From the NCBI GenBank assembly GCA_019095985.1, contig CM032663.1, positions 14,231,330 to 14,295,329 of the forward strand: 64,000 nt of DNA, read 5' to 3'. The stretch comes from Streblospio benedicti. Lineage: Eukaryota; Annelida; Polychaeta; Spionida; Spionidae. Both the position numbers and the translations under genes were made by a program. The notes under the pieces are model-generated. The model did no database searches. It was not told the origin of the DNA and saw only the letters and a list, made by a program, of their open reading frames with translations. Every line of letters starts with the position of its first letter. The first letter of the stretch is position 1. Positions 48,301-60,300 of the stretch are shown one piece after another.

Positions 48301-51300
48301 TTTGGAAATTCGCCTGCAATCACTTTCCTGGGGCGCTTTCACGCATTTTGAGTGTACCACTTTATGGGAAATGACCTTCTATGGGTTTTTTGTTCTTCGT
48401 GCACTTGCTTTCATCAGTATTGACGAGAAAGCTGAGCTGACTTACCATCAAAAGACGTCAACAAATGATTCTTTTTTTTTGTTACGACTCACTTCTGGTT
48501 TGTTGTTGCTGCGTGCGTTATGTTTGACTGTTGCTGCGTGTGTCTGATTCACGGGTTTAGAAATGCTGCGTGCGTTATGTTTCTTTGTGTTATGTTGCTC
48601 TGTTGCTGCGTGCGTTTCCAATGCTTTAGCCAATTGCATTGTGTTTTCCATGCCTGTGTACAAAATTGCTGCTGTGCGCTTGTCTCTGATGCTGCGTGCG
48701 TTATGTCTCCGTACGGAGACGGGGGAAGCTAGTTTATATATAATTACGCAAAGAGGGAAGTGGCCATGGTTGTTTTTATTTCATTTTTGGAAATTCGCCT
48801 GCAATCACTTTCCTGGGGCGCTTTTTTTTATTGATGAGAAAACTGATTTACAATCACTGATTCATGTACATATAATTCTGTTCGTTTTTATGACACTCTT
48901 CCATTTATTTTCTGCTTTATCCGATTGCATTGTGTTTCCAATGCTTTAGGCGATTGGATTGTGTTTTAACATGCCTATTATCGTCCACGGGTACAATAAC
49001 ACGGATATTGTACATCACGGGTTGTGTTGATGATATTTTAATGGGCATGATGATAGGCTTTCCATGGAAAATATAAACACACAAAATGATACTGTAAATA
49101 TTTTTTCAGTCGCTATACACTGATGTCAGCGTAGCACTTGACGTTCCACCAACCTCCAAGAAGGATTCATAACGTCATCTTTGAGTGAGACCGACGAATC
49201 TAGACAGTGTTTTTCTCATTTTCGTTTCCATCATACACAAAATAGTTTCCGTAGAAGACGGGCCATCTAGTTATAAATGGTATTTCGTTTTGCAATAAGC
49301 AAATTCACTAGATATAGGTCTGAGTCAATGACTATGGGAATATATTTCGTGTCAAGGACACTCTGTAAAAATTACAGTATAGCAGTATAACATGGAATAA
49401 AATACACCTAATACTACGAGAACATACATAGGTCAAGTAGGCCTACAATTAAACTATTTTATAGTCAGCATAAAACAGCTAGTCACTGATGTAGTAATTT
49501 TCAGACTGTGGAATCAGCAACTGCCTTGAATGTGTGGACCAGTTGGGAATGTTCGTGTGCACGGCCTGTATGGCGGGGTACGAGCTTGAGAACGGAAACT
49601 GCATTGGTAAGAAGCCTGTTCATATTAGGTGGCTAACATTTATCATGGCCCACGGTGGTATGAAAAAACCCATAGAAGGATGGGTGAGGGGAACTAAAAA
49701 TCTGGGATGCTTTATAAGGAACGACATAGAAAATTGGTAGTAGGTCTTATTTTAATGGCTGAAACTTTATATTCGTTTTAAGGATATCACTCAGGGTTTT
49801 GTTATAACATGATTTCAAATGTTCCAGATTGCCGCCAACAGATGGCAAACCTGAGGATATAATGTCATTTTCAAGTTCATCAATATCAAGGGACTTTATT
49901 TTTCTATAGGCGATAGTCTTTGTTGGGAGAGTAGGCTTTTTCAGATTACAATCAAAATACACTGTCTTATCATTGGCCATAAGATCATGCCTCACTTTAA
50001 TATTCAGAACTTCATGTGCTTCTGCACCCCTTGTAAGTAACAGATGTACACAATGCTTATCTACAGCTTTCACGATGATTGTCAGCTCTGTGACATGCTG
50101 TGTCAAACAGCACTTAGAATACGTTTGAACGGCACTGTATCTGGACATGAGATTTGTATTCATTTATTTGTGTATTTCTCATAAAGCCATACAAAGCAAA
50201 TGTCACCACATTGAGTTTCTTGTGGTGGCCTGACTTTAGTAGACCATAAATATGTGTTTGACTTGGCAGTGTAATTTCATCTCTTGTAGATATCGATGAG
50301 TGCTATCACTATTACCATAACTGCCCTGCGGATATGTACTTTGATTGCGTCAATACCGACGGCTCCTATGACTGTGTGTGCGAGAATGGTTATGGTCTCT
50401 CGACTGATGACTATGGCGATGATACCTGTGCAAGTGGGTTTGCACACACGATGTTTATCAAAGGCAACTGCATCAATAGATTTGATCTTGATTTGAAAGA
50501 GGTCTTGAATGAATGAAAGAAAGGAAAGAATGAATTTCCACTCATTCATTCATCCATTCATTCTTTCTTTCATTATTAATGTTCTCAAAAGAAGATCAAA
50601 ACCATTGATGCTGCCTTTGATGTTCATTTACTGTGTACTACGTTTTGGCATGCAATTCTTTATCCTTATTGCTGTATTAATATTACTTCATGCTTTGTCT
50701 AATATATGGGTATAGTCATTATTAAAAGGTAATCACTGATGTAGTAATTTTCAGACTGTGGAATCAGCAACTGCCTTGAATGTGTGGAGCTTGCGGACCA
50801 GTGGAGAATGTTCGTGTGCACTGCCTGTATGCCGGGGTACCAGCTGCTGGACGAAATGTGCTGCATTTATCATGGCCCACGGTGGTATGAAAAACCCATA
50901 GAGGGGTAGGTGAGGGGACTTAAAAATCTGGGTAGTGTTAAAAGGAACGGCACAGAAAATTGGTAGTAGGTCTTATTTTAATGGTTGAAAGTTTATATTC
51001 GTTTTAAGGATATCACTCAGGGTTTTGTTATAACATGATTCCAAATGTTCCAGATTTCCGCCAACAGATGGCAAACCTGAGGATATAATGTCATTCTTGA
51101 ATTTATATATATGGGCATAGTCATTATTAAAAGGTAATCACTGATGTAGTAATTTTCAGTCTGTGGAATCAGCAACTGCCTTGAATGTGTGGAGGATGAC
51201 ATTTGGGGAATGTTTGTGTGCGGTGCCTGTATGACGGGGGGTACCAGCTGCTGGACGAAATGTGCATTGGTAAGAATCCTGTTCATATTAGTTGGCTAAC

Positions 51301-54300
51301 ATTTATCATGGCCCACGGTGGTATGAAAAAACCCATAGAGGGGTAGGTGAGGGGGACTTAAAAATCTGGGTAGTGTTAAAAGGAACGGCACAGAAAATTG
51401 GTAGTAGGTCTTATTTTAATGGTTGAAAGTTTATATTCGTTTTAAGGATATCACTCAGGGTTTTGTTATAACATGATTCCAAATGTTCCAGATTTCCGCC
51501 AACAGATGGCAAACCTGAGGATATAATGTCATTCTTGAATTTATATATATGGGCATAGTCATTATTAAAAGGTAATCACTGATGTAGTAATTTTCAGTCT
51601 GTGGAATCAGCAACTGCCTTGAATGTGTGGAGGGGGACATTTTGGGAATGTTTGTGTGCGGTGCCTGTATGACGGGGTACCAGCTGGTGGACGGAAACTG
51701 CATTGGTAAGAAGCCTGTTCACATTAGTTGGCTAACATTTATCATGGCCCACGGTGGTATGAAAAAACCCATAGAGGGGTAGGTGAGGGGGACTTAAAAA
51801 TCTGGGTAGTGTTAAAAGGAACGGCACAGAAAATTGGTAGTAGGTCTTATTTTAATGGTTGAAACTTTATATTCGTTTTAAGGATATCACTCAGGGTTTT
51901 GTTATAACGTGATTCCAAATAATGAACACTTCTCTCATCTTGGGTTTCTTCATTCATGATATATACAAGAATTTTTAGATACCAACAGAAACCATTGGAA
52001 CTCACATTTTGGCGAGACTTTCGCTCTTATCACAAGAACTTCTTAAGGCCGAATGAACAGTCCTTAGTTGGTCATGTGACCGCCATGGCGGCGGCAGTCA
52101 CATGACAGCAATGGCAGGAAAACGGGGGGTAGGTCGTAGCCGGTGTCTTGGTTCATCTCAGGGCGCCGTACACGGATTTGCACGGCTTCCCTGATCTTTT
52201 TACGGATTTCTAAGTCTTCATGCGCCACAATTTTGAAGTCTCTGGGGCTGATGGTATGGCCCGTGTCTCTAATATGGTCACCTACAGCGGTGGGCACTCT
52301 CTTGGGGTTCAGGTGCTCTTTGATACGAGTACTTAACGTTCTTCCAGTCTCACCGACATAAGTGTACCGGCACTGTGGACACTGTACTTCATATATAATC
52401 CCACATTTCGAGTCATCCGGAGACTTGTCCTTCGGAGTGGGCAACATGGATTTAATGGTGTTGAAAGGTTTGTGGTAGGTGCTTACACCGTGTTCACGGA
52501 ACACACGGGTCAGTTTTTCTGACAGCCCTCTCACATAGGGGATGCAGACTGATCCCAACATTAAATTCACCAATGAACCCGAGGTGAATTTCAAGATTCC
52601 TTTTCTGGATACATGTGTTAAGATTAATGAAGATGCCACCACTTCAGTTGAAATCTATCGAAAATCGACGCACACTGATCAATACCTGAAATTCCAATCA
52701 AACCACCATTTGGAACATAAAAGATCAGTGGTCCGGACTCTCTTAAATCGCGCCCACAATTTGGTCACCACGCCTGAAGATCAGGCCAGAGAGTGTAGGC
52801 ATGTCAAAGCAGTGTTGAAAGACAATGGATATAAACCATGGGTGTTTAAATTACCAAGGCCAAAAGTCAAAGAGTCGTCTAATGACGCAAACAGTGGTGT
52901 GAGTACAAAAACCCCAGTCTGCATCCCCTATGTGAGAGGGCTGTCAGAAAAACTGACCCGTGTGTTCCGTGAACACGGTGTAAGCACCTACCACAAACCT
53001 TTCAACACCATTAAATCCATGTTGCCCACTCCGAAGGACAAGTCTCCGGATGACTCGAAATGTGGGATTATATATGAAGTACAGTGTCCACAGTGCCGGT
53101 ACACTTATGTCGGTGAGACTGGAAGAACGTTAAGTACTCGTATCAAAGAGCACCTGAACCCCAAGAGAGTGCCCACCGCTGTAGGTGACCATATTAGAGA
53201 CACGGGCTATACCATCAGCCCCAGAGACTTCAAAATTGTGGCGCGTGAGGACTTAGAAATCCGTAAAAGATCAGGGAAAGCCCCGAGATGAACCGAGACA
53301 CCAGCTACGACATGCCCCCCGTTTTCCTGCCACTGCTGTCATGTGACTGCCGCCGCCATGGCGGTCACATGACCAACTAAGGACTGTTCATTCGGCCTGA
53401 AGAAGCTCTTGCGATAAGAGCGAAAGTCTCGCCAAAATGTGAGTCCCAATGGTTTCTGTTGGTATCTTAAGATTCTTGTATATATGATTCCAAATGTTCC
53501 AGATTTCCGCCAACAGATGGCAAACCTGAGGATATAATGTCATTCTTGAATTTATATATATGGGTTTAGTCATTATTAAAAGGTAATCACTGATGTAGTA
53601 ATTTTCAGACTGTGGAATCAGCAACTGCCTTGAATGTGTGGACCAGTTGGGAATGTGGGTGTGCACTGCCTGTATGACGGGGTACCAGCTGGAGGCCGGA
53701 AACTGCATTGGTAAGAAGCCTGTTCACATTAGGTGGCTAACATTTATCATGGCCCACGGTGGTATGAAAAACCCATAGAGGGGTAGGTGAGGGGACTTAA
53801 AAATCTGGGTAGTGTTAAGTGGAATGGCACAGAAAATTGGTAGCATGTCTTATTTTAATGGCTGAAACTTTATATTCGTTTTAAGGATATCACTCAGGGT
53901 TTTGTTATAACATGATTCCAAATGTTCCAGATTTCCGCCAACAGATGGCAAACCTGAGGATATAATGTCATTCCTGAATTTATCAATATCAAGGGACTTT
54001 ATTTTTCTATAGGCGATAGTTTTTGGTGGGAGAGTAGGCGTTTTCAGATTACAATCAAAATAGTCTCATAATTGGCCATAAGTTCATGCCTCACCTTAAT
54101 ATTCAGAACTTGTGCTTCTGCACCCCTTTCAAGTAACAGATGTTCACAATGCTTATCTACAGCTTTCACGATGATTGTCAGTTCTGTGACATGCTGTGTC
54201 AAACCAATTGCATTTAGAAGGTGTTGGAAGCTCACTGTATCTGAACTAGAGATTTGTATTAATTTATATATGTATTTCTCATAAAGGCATGCAAAGCGTA

Positions 54301-57300
54301 TGTCAACACGGAGTTTTTTGGTGCTGGCCTGGCTTTAGTAGATTATAAAAATGTGTCTGACTCGGCAGTGTAATTTTATCTCCTATAGATATCGATGAGT
54401 GCGCAGACAACACGCATGACTGCCCTGAGCATCAGCACTTAGAGTGTGTTAACACCGACGGCTCCTTTGACTGTGTACATGTGTGTGGCCCAGGTTATGT
54501 AGAACTGCCTGATGGTACATGTGCAGGTACATGCTCCTCATGGTTTGATTACATGATGAATACAATGGTAAAATATCGATTGTATATACAATGTCTATTT
54601 ATTGTGTACTGTGTTTTGGCAATTGTCTATTATATGGGTATCGTCCTCATGAAAATGTCTGTGTATCTAATAGTTGCTATTGATTTGAAGAGAATACACA
54701 CAAGAGCGTAATGAGGACAATATTCGATATAACAATGAAAATTGGCTACGCTGTTTACATGTGTTATTTTGTTTATTTCTAGATATTGATGAGTGTGCAG
54801 ACGGAACAGACAATTGTGTTGATATCTGTGTGAATCTGCTAGGATCATTCGAGTGTGATTGTTCTGATGGTTACTCTCTCAATGCTGATGGGGTCAGTTG
54901 TGATGGTGGGTTTGCACATACGATGTTCATTAACTTTGTACTATGTTTTGGCATGCAATCTTGTATCCTTTATTGCTGTATTGATATTACTTCATGCTTT
55001 GTTTTTTATTAGTATATGTGTATATGAATTATGAAAATGTTTGTGTCTCTAAACCCCAGCCTGCATACTTGGTCATCATCGCAACCCAGAGGTTGTGGTT
55101 TCGAATCCCACCTAAGGATGGAAATTCTGGGAGGTCTAGTATTGCAGACAGTTAAAATCACAGACTCTAACAACACTATAATATAAAGGGGAACCTTTAA
55201 AGTTAGGCATCGACCATTGGATCTCAGGGGGGGCAGCTATTTTCACCATAGCTTCAATTATTCTTTTTTCATGAAATTTGACATCTAATTTTTTTTTCTT
55301 AGATTTTTTTTAGATTTTTTTCTTAGATTACTGAACCTCAATTATTACAAAATTTGACAATTATTTTTTTCTAGCCAAATGAAACCTTATTATTTGTTTC
55401 ACCAATTTTCAGCCTTGCGTTATTTTTTCAATATTTTTGCTGCCCCGCCCCCCTGCGGTGCGCTGGAGGGGAAATTACTGAGGACTCAAGTTGTTACATC
55501 AAGTGATGAAAATTCTGGAGAGAGTGGGAGAACAATTGATAAGAAAGAGATTAGATAGACAATATGCAAACTGGATTTGTGCCTGGAAAAAGGACGACGG
55601 ACACTAATTTCATTGCTCACTAAGTACAGGAGAAATTGTCAGCACCCAACAACCCACTGCAGATGTCCTTTGTGGACTTATAGACGGTATTCGATTGTGT
55701 TCCTTGACAAGACATTGTGGGGTATGTGTGAGCTAGATGTGGTAGAATGGCTTGTATAGGTAGTTCAGTCAATGTATGCCAATGCGCGTGGTCATGTTCG
55801 TGTTGGAGATGACTACCTTGAGAAATATATAAAAAAAAAATTTTTTTGAGAGGGGTTGGTTAAAATCATTTGTCATGCCCTACTGGGCAACAGCCCCTTC
55901 ACCCTATCCGCCCTAACGTTAACATTACTACCAATTTCATCAACCTCCACTAAAAGTGCAGCGCAGATATTCAGACACACCCCTACCCACTAAAAATATT
56001 TTTTATGCCCCTCCCCCAACACCGAGTTTTGTTCATACGTTTTGAAAAATAAACCCATTATGGTATGATTTTAGGGTTCTCACTAAATTCACTGGAAAAT
56101 TTCAGTACCCCCCCAAAAAAAACCCAAAAAAAAACAAACAAACAAAAAACAAAAAACCCCACCACAACCAACATTAAAATTACTACCAATCTTTTGTTCT
56201 ACAACCATCCTAAATTTTCAAGTCCCCCAACACCACAGAACAAAAATAATCAACTCCAGCTTTTGAGGCCCATCATTTTTATTTATCTATCTACCTAAAG
56301 TTATGCCTATATTTGTGTACACTTTGGGTTGAAAAAATATTTCATTTTTTGTTGTTGAAAAAAAATCTTTTCATGTGATGGTAGACTATTGGGCAATTTT
56401 TAATAGTGAATTATAAGAAAATGTTTAAGGCTACCCTCTTAAATCCAGCGGACTGTTTATTGGTTTCAGATATTAGTATTTAATTTTGTGAAGTACTAAT
56501 ACTTATTTTTTTCTTTCAACAGAGAGTGACTTGACTGTATCGGTGACCTGCTCTCCTGGCGAGATAGTGGCTTCTATCGACTTAGCTGGGCTGGTGGGCA
56601 GTCCAGGCACACTGTATGTGGGCGATGACCCCAATGACCCCACCTGCCTCGCCACGATGGACGGAAGCATTGCCACCTTCAGCGTGCCACTTGACGGCTG
56701 CGGCGTTGACATTGAGGTGAGGCAGCCCGGATTGTACTCGTAGTCGCAGTTGATTTCACTTGGTGTTTCAATAATGCAACTCATATGCATTTGAATTTAT
56801 TGATCATAGTGTGGTTCCGTGGCCGAGTGATAGGGAGCTGGACTTGTGACCTGAAGGTGGTGTGTTCGATTCCTGGTCGGGTCTGGTGGTGGGTGTTAAG
56901 CAAACCTACATCTAAGAGGTTGCACACTGCTCTTATCTGTGGTACCCACATGTTCAATAGGTACAGCTAAGGTTGGGATATGTTGTATGCTCCACAGGGA
57001 GTTGAGAAAGATATAGTGTTACAAGGGTGCCAAAGACCTGGTGTAGAGGTAAATTCGCTAGAGCACGACCAATGTGAATTTACTGTAAATAAGCACATTT
57101 ATATTTATATTTACATCATGTTGATATTCACGAACTGCTTTGGTTGTTTTAATGCCAACAACTCACATATACAATAGCATCAGAATTCACGTACTGATTA
57201 ATGAGGGGTGTATATAGATATCCATGATGAAAATCCATTCACCAACATTTTTTCCTAAATCACCAGTCACCAATATTGTAAGTGAATAGTTTGCATCACA

Positions 57301-60300
57301 TTTTCATCACATTTTCATCACATTTCACACACTTAAATACAAGCATATCCCCAATTCAAGCTCAAGATTTAGGGCAAATCACCAATCACAACCTGTGTAA
57401 TGAGCAGATCACCAGTCACCTATAATAGGTTCCATCACATTTCACGCACTTAAATACAGGCAATTCACAATTGACGCTCAAGATTACGGGCAAATCACCG
57501 ATCACATTTTTGCTTACCAATCATCAATATGTATACATTTTAATAGGACAGTGACATACATGTCAATGCAGTAGACTTTCAATATTACAATATTATACAA
57601 TATATTACATTATTATATGGCTTATCTTGATCCTTCTGTTATCTCCAGGTTAGTTTCATTTTCCTTCAACCACATATGTAGGAGCTTGTTACCGGTATCT
57701 CAAATATATTGACTATCTTGAACATTTTACTGTTATTCTTACAGATTCAAGATTTAAAATTCATGTACATTCTATTGCCATTTTGCAAAACAATTTACAA
57801 ATGTAAAATTTAAAAGTTCTCAAAATATCATTTACAATCAGCTCAAATTTACAAACCAATTAAAAAAAATCGCCCAAGGCGGATTGATGGGGATTTTTTT
57901 TTCTGAAGTACTACATGGTACGTAGATATAAAAAAAAACAAGAAATGGAATACCCTTGACGTTTGTCCCACAAAATTTCTAATTTGACTGGACTAAATGT
58001 GTAAAAGAAAAGAGTAATGTTATTTACTGTTTTTTGGTGTTGTAGGAGGAAAGTGATGACTTGGTCCGGCACATTTACCAAATCATGTCAGTCACAGATG
58101 ATGACATCATCTACTCTTCCACAGTGAGAGGAGAGTTTCACTGCAGCTTTTACAGCAACGAACTCCTCAGCATTGATTTCTTAGGCCTTCTCATGTAAGT
58201 TGTGCTTTGTGATTTAATCTAATGATAGTGACATGAACTCTTATCAAAGGACACGAAATACAGTATCATCTCTCAATTATGACCACCCAAGGACTAACTG
58301 CAAGTGGCCTCCAAGGAGAGAGGTAGTATCTTTATGAAGGTTCATGCTGGTTTCTTTATAAAAGTTTGGGAACGGGAGCAAATGGTCTTATTGAAGAGGT
58401 GGTCTTAATTTGACATTGTTACCAGAAGAGTGTGAGTAGAAAAGACCTTTTTTAGTCTTAAGCAACTGGAAATATTGAACAATAACTGCAATCATTTGAT
58501 TTGTACCAAGCTAGCATGATGATTATGTTTGTGGTTTTGATGAAAAGCAAAATTGTCAAGAGTCGATCTGTGATTACTGACATCTATAATATAAAAAATG
58601 TGTAATGATAATTGCAAAAAGAATTATTGTGCTGACATAAATTTTATCCCACTACTTTTCAGCTTGTAACAATTTTCTTTCCTTAGACACTTACTGTGTA
58701 AATTATTGGAAATGATTCACGCTAAAATGCCGTACACACATGAGAATATTTGTGTTTCTACATAAACTTGGAAAGATGCGCACACTTACAGAAAATTTCA
58801 ACATTTTTTTAACTAACTTTGTAAAATGGCCATTTTAGTAAGAGGCATATAGACAATGATTGGAACAGCTGTGTGTATAATGCTTTTGGAAACAATTAAA
58901 TAATTCCTATATTAGGTCAATACTTCGCATCCAATGACTGCATAAACATCAGTGGCGTTTTATAATCTCATGCATTTGGATCTTATTGACCAATTGAAGT
59001 TATGTGACAAAACAGAGTTTATGTTTAGGCCATCCAGTGCGGAGGGATTATAGCATTCCTGCAAGGGTTAAAGTAGTTTTTAATATTGCTTCTCACTGGA
59101 TTAGGATAGATAATCCCCTTAGTCACACTCACCTTGCTGTGTTCATCTTTCTTTTGAGCCCCTGTGGGATTAGGGACCCAGTACGCTATAGTACTGGATG
59201 ACTTGCGATATTAGAGCTCACTTCTCTTTCAGACACTGGTCGGGCAGGTTAGGGCTGGCAACCTTTCCTCGGTGAGGGAAGGCCCTTATTCTACGATCTT
59301 CACGGGGCCTAGCTGATGGCTAGGCTCCACAGTAGCATCACTTCACGCTTGTGCGTGTGGCGGTATTCTTCTTGCTTATACGTGGTACGTGTCAGCATTA
59401 GTGCGAAGTCCCTTGTGTAGACAGGGCCCTTCGTGAAACCTGGTGGGATCACTGGCCATAGAGCCTTGCCATATAAAAGTGGAAACTACTGTTGCATCGT
59501 AGTAGTGAACGAGGTCTCTTCTTAAACAACACAACAACGAGAAGCACGCGGGGTTGGTGACAAGCCCCGGCTGCGACGAGGCGGGTCTGCTCCCTGAGAG
59601 TGGGCTTGTATCAGCATGACGAGGTCGCGGGTGCGACGCAGCATGGTCTGCGCGTGGCCGCAGCTCAAGCCCCTATAAATTTGTTCACAGTTATGCTTTC
59701 CGTCACTGATTTAGGTCAGTTACTGCCCCAATTATGCAAATTACTCTTAAAGTTTGATTTGGTTTTACCTGCTCAAAATGTGTATATTTGCAAATTCAGA
59801 ATTTGAAAATTCTGAAATTTCTGTAAGTGTGCATATCTTTCTAGATTACTTAGAAGCGTGAAATTTGTTTGATGCGTAGGCGCAGCATTCTACTTTAAAT
59901 CATTTCTAATAATTTTTAAAATAGGTGTCGTAGGAAAAAGTTTTTTCATACGGCAAAAAGTAGTGGAATAAAATTAGTGTCAGCCTAATGCATCTATTTC
60001 TCCCAGTTGCCATGTTGAAATAAAAACATCCTTTACAATAGCACTGTTAAAATGTACACAAAATCCAGCATTTTAAGTGTATTTTTATACCTGAAAAGCA
60101 CTACTTTATCATATGTGTGCATTTAAGCTACCGTTCGGCTAAGAACATTGTTTTCAAACATGTGAAACATCAAACAGAAAAAATGTACATGACATGAAAA
60201 TCGTCCATAATATCTGACCTCTCCATGTTTTACGCCTCATCCTCCAGCACCAGCACTTACATCGGGTCAGCAACTGGCCACTATGACCTAAGCATGGAGC

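Larger units (their letters stand above)
49480..51956 (+). repeat. Amplified EGF-like exon units, left part of array
   Basis: Each unit contains the intron end ATCACTGATGTAGTAATTTT-CAG, a 102-110 base cysteine-rich exon, the intron start GTAAGAA, a GGCTAACATTTATCATGGCC block and part of an antisense LINE fragment. Exons start at 49505, 50755, 51160 and 51598. Units from 50727 on are spaced by about 405-440 bp and are very similar, so the local expansion is recent. Confidence 0.85.
51957..53486. mobile_element. Penelope-like retroelement fragment with inverted arms
   Basis: Two arms of about 570-585 bp (51957-52541 and 52918-53486) are inverted copies of each other. Both encode a GIY-YIG endonuclease (GIIYEVQCPQC, YVGETGRTL, RIKEH), the hallmark fused to reverse transcriptase in Penelope-like elements. 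The plus-strand arm has further upstream sequence (52545-52917, with IPFLDTCVKI and YRKSTHTDQYL) typical of the end of their RT. The main RT core is missing. Inverted arrangement of terminal units is known in this family. It is inserted in the intron between EGF units of the ZP gene. It is a remnant. Confidence 0.85.

Noticed and set aside
52064-53291. A host GIY-YIG nuclease gene
   Set aside because: The inverted arms and the adjoining RT-derived sequence identify a Penelope-like retroelement fragment.
56785-56970. Short frame at the 56.8 kb SINE
   Set aside because: It is a translation of the tRNA-like SINE head; pol III boxes explain the sequence.
57280-57510. CRISPR-like array of short repeats with ATCACATTT
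   Set aside because: Repeats are imperfect, unevenly spaced and intronic in an animal gene; it is a decayed tandem repeat.
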